64,000 nt of DNA. Origin: an uncultured Actinomycetes bacterium. GTDB lineage: Bacteria > Actinomycetota > Actinomycetes > Nanopelagicales > Nanopelagicaceae. How positions within the stretch are numbered: position 1 is the first letter of the stretch; every line of letters starts with the position of its first letter. This document shows positions 18,198 through 26,949 of the stretch, piece by piece. The notes beneath the pieces were generated by a model. The model was not told where the DNA came from. It searched no databases and saw nothing but the letters and a program-made list of their open reading frames with translations. A program made the translations under genes and the position numbers. Where the stretch lies: the NCBI GenBank assembly GCA_903834515.1, contig CAILJM010000019.1:1-64000 (forward strand). Reading direction: 5' to 3'.

Positions 18198-19706
18198 GTG
18201 AGCGAAAAGCCAGAAGTTTTGACAGAAGATGATCTACCCGAGCAATTAAGAATTCGTCGGGAGAAGCGTGCTGCGATTATTGAACGCGGCGGTGAGGCCT
18301 ACCCGGTTGCCGTTTCTCGCACGAAGAGTCTTAAGGCGATTCGAGATGAGAATGCTGGTTTAGATATCGATGTCGCCACCGGCAAGATTGAGAGTGTTTC
18401 GGGCCGCGTGATCTTCAAGCGCGATACTGGAAAACTCTGTTTCGCCACGATACGCGAAGGTGATGGAACAGAACTTCAAACGATGTTCTCACTCGACAAA
18501 GTTGGCGATGACTCTCTTGGCCGTTGGAAATCAGAGATCGATCTTGGGGATATCGTTTCAGTTACAGGTGAGGTAATCACATCAAAGCGTGGCGAACTCT
18601 CGATTCTCGCCTCAGATTGGCAACTCGCTGCAAAATCTTTACGTCCTCTTCCAGTAGAGCATAAGCCGCTGAGTGAAGAGACCCGCGTGCGGATGCGCTA
18701 TGTAGATCTCATCGTTCGTCCAGAGGCACGACACAATGCCCGACTGCGTCCGCAGGTGATGCGCCAGTTGCGCGAATCGTTTAATCAACGTGATTTTATT
18801 GAAGTCGAAACTCCTATGCTTCAAGTAATGCATGGCGGCGCTGCTGCACGTCCGTTTAAAACTTATAGCAATGCATACGACATGGACCTCTTTATGCGTA
18901 TCGCTCCCGAACTCTTCTTGAAGCGCTGCGTCGTTGGTGGGCTAGAGCGCGTATTTGAAATTAATCGTAACTTCCGAAATGAGGGCGCTGATTCGAGCCA
19001 CTCACCAGAATTTGCCATGATCGAGGGTTATCAGGCTTATGGTGACTGGAACACAATGGCGACTCTGACAAAAGACCTCATCCAAGAGTCGGCGATGGCG
19101 GTATTTGGAAGCCATGTGGTTACCCATCACGATGGACGCCAGTTAGATCTTGGTGGCGAGTGGCGCGAGGCATCACTCTACGAGTTGATTTCGAATGGCG
19201 TTGGCGTCGAAGTGAGCGCACAGAGTTCATATGAGGAACTCAAAACTATTGCCACGAAGCTGGGGATGAAGGTAGATCCAAAATGGATCACTGGAAAGCT
19301 CGCTGAAGAGATCTTCGAGCATGTCACTGAAGGTCAGCTCAATGAGCCGATCTTTGTGCGTGGTTATCCAGTCGATACTTCACCACTTGTTCGTGCGCAT
19401 CGCCAGACGCCTGGAATCGTTGAAAAGTGGGATCTCTATGTCGAAGGTTTTGAACTTGCAACGGGTTACTCCGAATTGATCGATCCCGTTATTCAGCGTG
19501 AACGACTAGTTGAGCAAGCCTCTCTTGGTGCAAAGGGTGATGTTGAAGCGATGCCACTTGATGAAGATTTCTTGCGCGCCATGGAATATGCGATGCCGCC
19601 AATGGGCGGTTTCGGAATGGGTGTAGATCGTTTGCTCATGGCTCTTACTGGGCTTGGCATCCGCGAGACTATTCTCTTCCCACTTGTGAAACCAGAAGAG
19701 AATTAA
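18198..19706 (+). CDS. lysS: Lysyl-tRNA synthetase, class II
   Basis: The 502-residue enzyme charges tRNA(Lys). An N-terminal anticodon-binding OB domain (about 60-170) is followed by the class II core. Motif 2 is FEINRNFRNEGADSSHSPEF and motif 3 is GGFGMGVDRLLMALTG near the C-terminus. The start is GTG. It keeps the actinobacterial position between coaX and clpC. Confidence 0.96.
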   Translation: MSEKPEVLTEDDLPEQLRIRREKRAAIIERGGEAYPVAVSRTKSLKAIRDENAGLDIDVATGKIESVSGRVIFKRDTGKLCFATIREGDGTELQTMFSLDKVGDDSLGRWKSEIDLGDIVSVTGEVITSKRGELSILASDWQLAAKSLRPLPVEHKPLSEETRVRMRYVDLIVRPEARHNARLRPQVMRQLRESFNQRDFIEVETPMLQVMHGGAAARPFKTYSNAYDMDLFMRIAPELFLKRCVVGGLERVFEINRNFRNEGADSSHSPEFAMIEGYQAYGDWNTMATLTKDLIQESAMAVFGSHVVTHHDGRQLDLGGEWREASLYELISNGVGVEVSAQSSYEELKTIATKLGMKVDPKWITGKLAEEIFEHVTEGQLNEPIFVRGYPVDTSPLVRAHRQTPGIVEKWDLYVEGFELATGYSELIDPVIQRERLVEQASLGAKGDVEAMPLDEDFLRAMEYAMPPMGGFGMGVDRLLMALTGLGIRETILFPLVKPEEN

Positions 19707-19713
19707 TTTTTAG

Positions 19714-20211
19714 ATGTCTATCATTATTCGCCCTGCTCGGACGAGCGATGTAAAGCAGATCCGGGCAATCATTGACATCTTCGCCGCACCTGGAAAGATG
19801 CTTGAGAAGGAGACGGTTACACTCTTTGAAAGTGTTCAGGAATTTATCGTTGCAGTAGAAGGCGATGAAGTTGTCGGATGTGGTGCGCTACACGTCTTGT
19901 GGGAAGACCTTGCCGAAGTCCGTACCGTTGCTGTGAAAGAGAGTTTTCACAAGAAGGGCATCGGTCACAAAATTATGGAAGCAATCGTGGCCCGTGCAAA
20001 TGAGGTCGGGGTAAAGCGAATTTTCTGCCTTACCTTCCAAACTGAATTTTTCGGAAAGCACGGCTTCCAAATAATCGAAGGCACGCCAGTTGAGCCGGAT
20101 GTCTACCAGGAGCTCCTACGGTCATACGATGCTGGTGTTGCTGAATTCTTGGATCTTGAGACAGCGAAGCCAAATACCCTTGGCAATACGCGAATGCTGC
20201 GAATTCTCTAA
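19714..20211 (+). CDS. argA: GNAT acetyltransferase, probable amino-acid (glutamate) N-acetyltransferase
   Basis: The 165-residue protein is a single GNAT domain. The acetyl-CoA loop is HKKGIGHKIMEAI, preceded by the strand EVRTVAVKE, and FCLTFQTEFFGKHGF is typical of the stand-alone actinobacterial ArgA type. It should acetylate glutamate at the first step of arginine synthesis. It starts seven bases after lysS, so it is in the same unit. In many actinobacteria the gene between lysS and clpC is lsr2; no lsr2 is present here. Confidence 0.75.
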   Translation: MSIIIRPARTSDVKQIRAIIDIFAAPGKMLEKETVTLFESVQEFIVAVEGDEVVGCGALHVLWEDLAEVRTVAVKESFHKKGIGHKIMEAIVARANEVGVKRIFCLTFQTEFFGKHGFQIIEGTPVEPDVYQELLRSYDAGVAEFLDLETAKPNTLGNTRMLRIL

Positions 20212-20403
20212 TTCAGCTCGCTTTTTCTCGAATTTTGGGCATAAATCACCAGATTCAAGGGTTCTACGTACGACAAATATCAACCGATGAATACCGATCC
20301 CCGCGTAAGGCAGATTCTGGACAGGCGCGCCCTCCGAGAAGGCCGCTAGGCTTGACCCGTATCTGTTCGACCCGCTCTTCTAAGTTCCACAGGAGGTACC
20401 GAG
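20212..20403 (+). promoter_or_regulatory. clpC upstream region with candidate -10 and strong ribosome binding site
   Basis: This 192-base spacer holds no gene I can support. TAGGCT at 20347-20352 is a candidate -10 that would give a leader of about 45 bases. AGGAGG at 20391-20396 is a strong ribosome binding site seven bases before the clpC ATG. A GGCGCGCC palindrome lies at 20324-20331. I do not see a convincing ClgR or heat-shock operator. Confidence 0.4.
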
Positions 20404-22914
20404 ATGTTTGAGCGCTTTACTGACCGAGCTCGTCGCGTAGTTGTATTGGCGCAAGAAGAAGCTCGTATGCTCAACCACAACTACATTGGTACCGAGCACA
20501 TCCTCCTAGGCCTCATTCATGAAGGCGAGGGCGTCGCCGCGAAGGCTCTTGAAGCTCTGGGCATCTCACTCGAAGGCGTTCGGGCACAGGTTGAAGAGAT
20601 TATTGGGCAAGGCCAACAAGCCCCATCGGGACATATTCCATTTACACCTCGTGCAAAGAAAGTCCTCGAACTCTCTCTTCGCGAGGCACTTCAACTCGGT
20701 CACAATTACATCGGGACCGAACATATCCTCCTTGGATTGATTCGCGAAGGCGAGGGCGTAGCAGCTCAAGTTTTGGTAAAACTTGGCGCAGATCTCAATC
20801 GTGTGCGTCAACAGGTAATTCAACTTCTCTCTGGGTATCAGGGGAAAGAGACAGCTGCCTCCGGTGGGCCGGCTGAAGGAACTCCTTCAACATCGTTAGT
20901 CCTCGATCAATTCGGTCGCAATCTCACACAGGCTGCCCGTGAAGGAAAGCTCGACCCAGTTATTGGTCGTGAGAAAGAGATCGAACGTGTGATGCAAGTT
21001 CTCTCTCGTCGTACAAAGAACAACCCGGTATTAATCGGTGAGCCAGGCGTCGGAAAGACAGCGATTGTCGAAGGGCTTGCTCAAGCAATTGTTAAGGGTG
21101 ATATCCCTGAGACGCTTCGCGATAAGCAGTTGTACTCACTGGATCTCGGAGCTCTTGTTGCTGGATCTCGTTACCGTGGTGATTTTGAAGAGCGTTTGAA
21201 GAAGGTATTGAAAGAGATTCGTACGCGCGGGGATATCGTTCTCTTTATCGATGAGATCCACACCCTCGTTGGTGCCGGAGCTGCCGAAGGCGCGATCGAT
21301 GCTGCGAGCATATTGAAGCCAATGCTTGCTCGTGGTGAGCTCCAGACAATCGGAGCAACAACTCTTGATGAATATCGCAAGCACTTTGAGAAGGATGCTG
21401 CACTTGAGCGTCGCTTCCAACCAATCCAAGTAGCAGAGCCATCTGTCACTCACACTATTGAGATTCTTAAAGGTCTTCGCGACCGTTACGAATCACACCA
21501 CAAGGTATCCATCTCAGATGGCGCCCTTGTCGCTGCAGCGACACTTGCAGATCGATATATCTCTGACCGATTCTTGCCGGATAAGGCAATCGACCTCATC
21601 GATGAAGCCGGATCTCGACTCCGTATTCGCCGAATGACAGCGCCTGCAGAACTTAAAGAGTTTGATACAAAGATCGCCGAAGCACGCAAGGCGAAAGAGT
21701 CGGCTATTGATGGCCAGGACTTTGAGAAGGCCGCTGCATTCCGAGATACCGAGAAGAACCTCATCACTGAAAAGGGTGAGCGCGAAAAGGCTTGGAAGGC
21801 AGGTGACCTAGATCAGGTTGCTGAGGTCGATGAAGAGTTGATCGCTGAAGTCCTCTCAAACTCCACAGGCATTCCGGTATTTAAACTCACCGAGGAAGAG
21901 ACGGCTCGTCTACTCCGCATGGAAGATGAACTCCACCGTCGAGTCATTGGTCAGGATCAAGCTATCAAGGCGCTATCGCAAGCGATCCGTCGCACGCGCG
22001 CAGGGCTCAAGGATCCGAAGCGTCCTGGTGGTTCATTCATCTTCGCTGGACCATCTGGCGTCGGTAAGACGGAACTCTCTCGCACTCTTGCAGAGTTCCT
22101 CTTCGGCGACTCTGATGCGCTTATCCAACTTGATATGTCTGAATATTCTGAGAAGCACACAGCATCTCGTCTCTTTGGCGCACCTCCTGGATATGTTGGA
22201 TATGACGAGGGTGGTCAGCTCACCGAGAAAGTTCGTCGCAAGCCGTTCTCTGTCGTTCTCTTTGATGAGATCGAGAAGGCACATCCAGATATCTTCAACT
22301 CCCTCTTGCAGGTACTTGAAGATGGCCGCCTCACCGATTCCCAGGGTCGAACAGTTGATTTCAAGAACACTGTGATCATCATGACCACCAACCTTGGTAC
22401 TCGAGATATTTCAAAGACACTCGGTCTTGGATTCCACAACTCCTCCGATGCACTCGGTAACTACGAGCGGATGAAGGCGAAAGTTGCCGATGAGTTGAAG
22501 AATCACTTCCGCCCAGAGTTCTTGAACCGTATCGATGATGTCGTTGTCTTCCATCAACTCTCGGAGGCAGAGATCATTCAGATCGTCGATCTCATGATTG
22601 CAAACCTCGATGAGCGACTTCGTGCAAAAGATATGGCGATTGAGCTCACCTCTGTCGCAAAGAGCCTCTTAGCTGCACGAGGTTATGATCCGCTTCTTGG
22701 TGCTCGCCCATTGCGACGCACAATCCAGCGAGAGATTGAAGATGTTCTTTCAGAGAAGATTCTCTTTGGCGATGTAAAACCGGGAGAGATCACGTTGGTG
22801 GATGTTGAGGGCGAAGGCCCATCCGCAACATTTACCTTCCGTGGAGTACCAAAGGCGACCATGCCTGATACTCCTGGCGATCTCACGAGTAATACAGCTC
22901 CAAGTAACGACTAA
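20404..22914 (+). CDS. clpC: ClpC AAA+ unfoldase of the Clp protease
   Basis: The 836-residue protein feeds substrates to ClpP. Two N-terminal Clp repeats (about 1-145) each contain an [13 protein letters not shown] motif. The first AAA domain has Walker [10 protein letters not shown], a UVR/middle segment near 420-455 ([15 protein letters not shown]) follows, and the second AAA domain has [11 protein letters not shown]. It ends with a Pro/Thr/Ser-rich tail. The last four bases overlap convergent mutY. Confidence 0.96.
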   Translation: MFERFTDRARRVVVLAQEEARMLNHNYIGTEHILLGLIHEGEGVAAKALEALGISLEGVRAQVEEIIGQGQQAPSGHIPFTPRAKKVLELSLREALQLGHNYIGTEHILLGLIREGEGVAAQVLVKLGADLNRVRQQVIQLLSGYQGKETAASGGPAEGTPSTSLVLDQFGRNLTQAAREGKLDPVIGREKEIERVMQVLSRRTKNNPVLIGEPGVGKTAIVEGLAQAIVKGDIPETLRDKQLYSLDLGALVAGSRYRGDFEERLKKVLKEIRTRGDIVLFIDEIHTLVGAGAAEGAIDAASILKPMLARGELQTIGATTLDEYRKHFEKDAALERRFQPIQVAEPSVTHTIEILKGLRDRYESHHKVSISDGALVAAATLADRYISDRFLPDKAIDLIDEAGSRLRIRRMTAPAELKEFDTKIAEARKAKESAIDGQDFEKAAAFRDTEKNLITEKGEREKAWKAGDLDQVAEVDEELIAEVLSNSTGIPVFKLTEEETARLLRMEDELHRRVIGQDQAIKALSQAIRRTRAGLKDPKRPGGSFIFAGPSGVGKTELSRTLAEFLFGDSDALIQLDMSEYSEKHTASRLFGAPPGYVGYDEGGQLTEKVRRKPFSVVLFDEIEKAHPDIFNSLLQVLEDGRLTDSQGRTVDFKNTVIIMTTNLGTRDISKTLGLGFHNSSDALGNYERMKAKVADELKNHFRPEFLNRIDDVVVFHQLSEAEIIQIVDLMIANLDERLRAKDMAIELTSVAKSLLAARGYDPLLGARPLRRTIQREIEDVLSEKILFGDVKPGEITLVDVEGEGPSATFTFRGVPKATMPDTPGDLTSNTAPSND

Positions 22915-23765
22915 TCAGCTAATTTAAATCGATTGCCGGTCGCCTCAATGAGGTGGTCGGCAATCAGGCTTTGTAGGGCCCTTTCACTCTGCTCATTCTC
23001 ATCCCACAGTGCGAGCAAGGTAGCTTTTTCCCCACTCTTATTTTCGCGCAAATATTGGATGATCTGACCGCGACATTGGCGATCAGTGCCAGCCCAGGCC
23101 TGCTTCCGTTTAACAATTTCGCTCTTGGGATAACCAGAAGCGCGCCACGCGCACGTATTCATGACGGGACACTGAACGCATAAGGGCGAGCGAGCAGTGC
23201 AGACAAGCGCTCCTAACTCCATTGTTGCAGCTGCCCAGAGTGCACCGCTCTGTGGGATCAACTCGCTCCGTAACTTACGTTCGACTTGGGATGGCGATGC
23301 CGATGGCGATTCAACGCCATCGAACTGTCTCGCAAAGAACCTTCGAATATTAATATCGAGAACAAGTGCATTGTCGTTGTATGCAAAGGATGCAATTGCC
23401 GCAGCTGTGTACTCACCTACGCCAGGAAGGGTCCGCAACTCTTCGATGGTACGGGGTACGTGATTATCAAAGTTAGATGCGATCAACCCAGCCGATTCAT
23501 GGAGACGAACTGCCCGGCGGGGGTAACCAAGTCGTCCCCAGGCTGAAATAGCATCAGATCTCTTTGAGGCAGCAAGATCAGCAGGTGTTGGCCAGCGCTC
23601 GATCCATTCATGCCATTTAGGGAGGACTCGCTGCACCGGGGTCTGTTGCAACATAAACTCTGAGATCATGACTCCCCAGGGGGAGCTCGCTCGCCATGGC
23701 AAATCTCGTTTGTTCTGCTCGAACCAATCGAGAACTAACTCTGGCTTCATTAACCGATTCTTCAT
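22911..23765 (-). CDS. mutY: A/G-specific adenine DNA glycosylase
   Basis: The 284-residue repair enzyme removes adenine mispaired with 8-oxoguanine. Glu36 in ISEFMLQQTPV and Asp137 in VLDINIRR are the catalytic pair. LPGVGEYTAAAIASFAY is the helix-hairpin-helix. C189, C196, C199 and C205 form the C-x6-C-x2-C-x5-C [4Fe-4S] site. The C-terminal part is short and not clearly NUDIX-like, as in other actinobacterial MutY. The ATG shares one base with the radA stop. Confidence 0.93.
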   Translation of the reverse strand: MKNRLMKPELVLDWFEQNKRDLPWRASSPWGVMISEFMLQQTPVQRVLPKWHEWIERWPTPADLAASKRSDAISAWGRLGYPRRAVRLHESAGLIASNFDNHVPRTIEELRTLPGVGEYTAAAIASFAYNDNALVLDINIRRFFARQFDGVESPSASPSQVERKLRSELIPQSGALWAAATMELGALVCTARSPLCVQCPVMNTCAWRASGYPKSEIVKRKQAWAGTDRQCRGQIIQYLRENKSGEKATLLALWDENEQSERALQSLIADHLIEATGNRFKLAD

Positions 23766-25141
23766 TAACCGATCTTGACGCGAGCGATCGCTTGTTCCAG
23801 TCGTGCAACTTCCATGACTTCGATGCCTGAAACTTTGATCTCTGAGCCGACTGGAACCATTGCCCGCTTGAATCCAAGTCGTGCAGCTTCGGCTATGCGT
23901 TGTTGCGCGCCGGTGACCTTTCGAATCTCCCCAGCCAAACCAACTTCACCGATGGCGACCAGATCAGCTGGTAGTGCTAATCCTTTTGCCGCTGATGCTA
24001 CAGAGAGAGCGACAGCTAAATCTGCTGACGGTTCATTCATCTTCATCCCGCCAACAGTTGCAACATAGACATCACGACCCGATAAGCGAATATTTGCGCG
24101 TAATTCAAGCACGGCCAAAGTCATTGCGGTGCGAGGATTATCAAGACCGGAAGTTACTCGACGGGAGTTTCCGTAATCTCGACCTTCGGCGACTGGGAGT
24201 CCGACGAGTGATTGAATCTCTGCGAGCAATGGTCGTCGTCCTTCTAGCGCCACGGTGACACAAGTACCGGGAACTGGTTCAGTGTGACGGGTGGTAAAGA
24301 GACCGGTGGGGTCGGTCAGAGATTCGATTCCATTCTCGGTCATATCAAAACAACCAACTTCATCAGAGGCGCCAAAGCGATTCTTCATTGCCCTAATGAG
24401 CCGCAAACGTGAATGACGTTCGCCTTCAAAGTTAAGTACAACGTCTACTAAGTGTTCAAGAAGGCGAGGACCCGCAATTGAACCATCTTTAGTTACGTGT
24501 CCTACGAGAACTACTGTGATGTTACGTTCCTTTGCGATTCGGATGAGCGCGCCCGCAACCTCACGAACTTGGGTTACGCCACCAGGCGCTCCATCAACCG
24601 CTACCGATGCGATCGTTTGAATAGAGTCGATGATCAAAAGTTCTGGCTTTACTTGATCTATGTGAGCAATTACTGCGCCGAGTTCAGTCTCTGCGGCAAG
24701 CCAAAGATGTGAATCAATTGCGCTCAATCTTTCGGCGCGAAGTCGGACTTGAGATGCTGACTCTTCTCCGCTGATGTAGAGCGCCGACATATTTTGCCGA
24801 GCACTTTCGGCAGCAACTGAGAGTAAGAGCGTTGATTTTCCAACGCCGGGCTCACCAGCAAGGAGGATTGCCGCGCCAGGAACAAGCCCACCGCCTAGCA
24901 CTCGATCCAACTCGGAGACGCCTGAACTTCTCGCCTTTGCCTTCTCGAGATTGACCTCACCAATAGGAGTTGCTGCAGTCGTGACGGTTCCAGCAACTAA
25001 TGAGAGTTTCTTCGGTGCTGCAATCTCTTCGACGCTACCCCAGGCCTGACATTCACCACATCGGCCAACCCACTTGGTGCTTGTCCAGCCGCACTCAGTA
25101 CAGCGGAATGGGTCTTTTGCGGGAGTTGAACTTTTGGCCAC
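23765..25141 (-). CDS. radA: DNA repair protein RadA
   Basis: The 458-residue RecA-like ATPase helps process recombination intermediates. An N-terminal zinc finger uses C14, C17, C28 and C31. Walker A is GEPGVGKSTLL, the RadA-specific motif KNRFG is in the middle, and a Lon-like domain occupies the C-terminal third. It starts with GTG, six bases after TAGGCT, which predicts a leaderless transcript. In many actinobacteria disA follows radA; here mutY overlaps it directly. Confidence 0.95.
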   Translation of the reverse strand: MAKSSTPAKDPFRCTECGWTSTKWVGRCGECQAWGSVEEIAAPKKLSLVAGTVTTAATPIGEVNLEKAKARSSGVSELDRVLGGGLVPGAAILLAGEPGVGKSTLLLSVAAESARQNMSALYISGEESASQVRLRAERLSAIDSHLWLAAETELGAVIAHIDQVKPELLIIDSIQTIASVAVDGAPGGVTQVREVAGALIRIAKERNITVVLVGHVTKDGSIAGPRLLEHLVDVVLNFEGERHSRLRLIRAMKNRFGASDEVGCFDMTENGIESLTDPTGLFTTRHTEPVPGTCVTVALEGRRPLLAEIQSLVGLPVAEGRDYGNSRRVTSGLDNPRTAMTLAVLELRANIRLSGRDVYVATVGGMKMNEPSADLAVALSVASAAKGLALPADLVAIGEVGLAGEIRKVTGAQQRIAEAARLGFKRAMVPVGSEIKVSGIEVMEVARLEQAIARVKIG

Positions 25142-25147
25142 GGAAGT

Positions 25148-25153
25148 AGCCTA
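25148..25153 (-). promoter_or_regulatory. -10 hexamer TAGGCT of radA
   Basis: On the minus strand TAGGCT ends six bases before the GTG start of radA. Confidence 0.55.
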
Positions 25154-25188
25154 GCCCTCTGGACTGACTGGCGCTCGGTTGCGTTGAA

Positions 25189-26013
25189 TTACTTGCGTGC
25201 GGCAGCTGCTGCAGCAGTTGCAGGATGAATCACAAAGAGCGGCAATAAGCGCTTTGCATTCTCTGCCTCTGTGAGTCGAATCGCTTCGACTCGGGCATCG
25301 CAATATTTCACGAGCTCGGCGTAGCCAGCAACTCCCATCAAGGTTTCAAGTTCTACCTTATTTGACTTGTAAACCGGATCGGCACCTACATGGGCCTCGG
25401 TATTGCCAGTGCAATACCAATCAAAATCATCGCCGCCATCGCCCCAGGCTTTTCGTTCGTACTCACCAATGACCGTGATTGAAACCGTCTGATCGCCAAC
25501 TTCTCGCTCTTCAAAGGAACGACGAATCGGCAGTTGCCAACAGACATCTGGCTTTGTCTCAACAAAGTGGACACCTTCTTTGAGAGCAAGGTGATGGAGT
25601 ACGCATCCAAAGGTTCCGGTATATCCCTCGGCTTCGTAGCCGACTCGGTTGAGGAAGATACAGCTCTCATCGATCATGCGCGTTTTACGATCTTTATCGA
25701 AACCAACATCCGAGATATTTAATTTGCTGCCCTTCATCTTTGAGTGGGCCTCGTCGTAGTACTGCCACATATCTGGCGTTAAGCGTTCAGCAATTTTGAG
25801 CGTCCGTGCTTCATCATCGGCATCAGAGTAATAAGCACCATCAGAACAGCAGCCAGCATTTGGCTTATCTGCATCGATGCCACAGCAGCCAGCTCCGTAA
25901 ATACAGGTGAAGTAGGAGGTGAGCCAGGTGAGATCACACTTAAAAATCTCTTGTGGGTTCGCAGGATCTGGGAATTCAACCCAGTCGCGAGCAAAGTTTG
26001 GTGAGACCTCCAT
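25189..26013 (-). CDS. Conserved cysteine-cluster protein (DUF3109/YkgJ-like), function unknown
   Basis: The 274-residue cytoplasmic protein is rich in cysteine. C26, C37, the pair C43-C44 and the pair C55-C56 lie in the first 60 residues. A later set resembles the C-x-F-L...G-C-x-x-H...K-P-x-x-C pattern of DUF3109/YkgJ proteins: CIFLNR, then GCVLHH, then KPDVCWQLPIRR. This suggests bound zinc or an iron-sulfur cluster. The C-terminus is Ala-rich. It is transcribed toward radA but separated from it by 47 bases. I do not know its function; the family likeness is from memory. Confidence 0.75.
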   Translation of the reverse strand: MEVSPNFARDWVEFPDPANPQEIFKCDLTWLTSYFTCIYGAGCCGIDADKPNAGCCSDGAYYSDADDEARTLKIAERLTPDMWQYYDEAHSKMKGSKLNISDVGFDKDRKTRMIDESCIFLNRVGYEAEGYTGTFGCVLHHLALKEGVHFVETKPDVCWQLPIRRSFEEREVGDQTVSITVIGEYERKAWGDGGDDFDWYCTGNTEAHVGADPVYKSNKVELETLMGVAGYAELVKYCDARVEAIRLTEAENAKRLLPLFVIHPATAAAAAARK

Positions 26014-26022
26014 AGTGGCGCA

Positions 26023-26028
26023 AGCCTA
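26023..26028 (-). promoter_or_regulatory. -10 hexamer TAGGCT of the cysteine-cluster gene
   Basis: TAGGCT on the minus strand lies nine bases before the ATG at 26013, giving a very short or no leader. Confidence 0.4.
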
Positions 26029-26092
26029 GTTAATGAGCCTCAAAAGTAACAATTGAAAGCGAGACCTTGTTAATAATGGCGTGGTCGATCGT

Positions 26093-26136
26093 GTTAGGCC
26101 AGCTAAGCCTGTTAGGTCGGGTTTCTCGCCGTTAGG
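26093..26136. repeat. Three GTTAGG repeats upstream of proC
   Basis: GTTAGG occurs at 26093-26098, 26111-26116 and 26131-26136, with spacings of 18 and 20 bases. The last copy abuts the -10 hexamer of proC. The second and third copies extend to GTTAGGTnGnGTT. The near two-turn spacing resembles a regulator binding array. Confidence 0.5.
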
Positions 26137-26142
26137 TAGAGT
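26137..26142 (+). promoter_or_regulatory. -10 hexamer TAGAGT of proC
   Basis: TAGAGT ends six bases before the proC ATG at 26149, which predicts a leaderless transcript. Confidence 0.55.
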
Positions 26143-26148
26143 TCGCTC

Positions 26149-26949
26149 ATGAGTACATGCGTGGGAATTGTCGGCGTTGGAAATATGGGCGAAGCGCTCT
26201 TAGCGGGGCTTATCAGTTCGGGTCATCCGACCTCGCAGATCTGCATCACCGATAAACGCGGCGATCACGCCACTGCTCTCGCTACAAAGTATGGGGTCAT
26301 ACAACAGGGGCTCTCAGAAATTGCCGCTGAGTGTGAAGTTATCTTGGTAGTAGTGAAGCCACAGGATCTCGCATCAACGCTCGAATCTTTGAAAGCCACC
26401 CTTGGTCCGCGAGCACTTCTGGTCTCTTTTGTCGCTGGGAAAACGATCAAGAGTATTGAAGCAATTATTGGCGGATCTCATGGTGTTATTCGAGTAATGC
26501 CTAATACCCCAACGCTGATTGGCAAGGGGATGGCTGCGATCTCGCCAGGTGAGTACGCCACCTCGGAAGATCTTGGTTTTGTACGTCACTTCCTTGGTGC
26601 AAGTGGAAAAGTTGTAGAAGTTGAAGAGAAGCTTCAAGATGCCGTGACCGCGACGAGTGGTTCGGGGCCGGCATACTTCTTCGCTTTTGTAGAAGCGATG
26701 ATTCAAGGTGGAGAGCAACTTGGTCTACCAACCGAGATAGCGACAGAGTTGACAGTTCAGACGATCATCGGTGCCGCAGGAATGCTTGCCGAGAGCGGCA
26801 AAGATGCAAAAACGCTTCGCGAAAATGTTACGAGCCCACATGGAACCACTGCGGCTGCGCTCGCATCATTTGATTCAGCCGACCTTACGCAGATTGTAAG
26901 AGTTGCAATGAAAGCAGCAGCGGATCGTTCGGCCGAACTAGCTCTATGA
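26149..26949 (+). CDS. proC: Pyrroline-5-carboxylate reductase
   Basis: The 266-residue enzyme makes proline from pyrroline-5-carboxylate. The NAD(P)-binding motif GIVGVGNMGEALLAG is at the N-terminus. VIRVMPNTP and ATSGSGPAYFFAFVEAM are family signatures, and LRENVTSPHGTT is the C-terminal motif. A secreted-protein gene overlaps its stop by ATGA. Confidence 0.95.
   Translation: MSTCVGIVGVGNMGEALLAGLISSGHPTSQICITDKRGDHATALATKYGVIQQGLSEIAAECEVILVVVKPQDLASTLESLKATLGPRALLVSFVAGKTIKSIEAIIGGSHGVIRVMPNTPTLIGKGMAAISPGEYATSEDLGFVRHFLGASGKVVEVEEKLQDAVTATSGSGPAYFFAFVEAMIQGGEQLGLPTEIATELTVQTIIGAAGMLAESGKDAKTLRENVTSPHGTTAAALASFDSADLTQIVRVAMKAAADRSAELAL

Noticed and set aside
20324-20331. GGCGCGCC palindrome as a clpC operator
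   Set aside because: An isolated 8-base GC palindrome occurs by chance and does not match the known ClgR or heat-shock sites.
22911-23765. MutY as a truncated pseudogene
   Set aside because: Catalytic Glu36 and Asp137 and all four cluster cysteines are present. The short C-terminus is normal for actinobacterial MutY.
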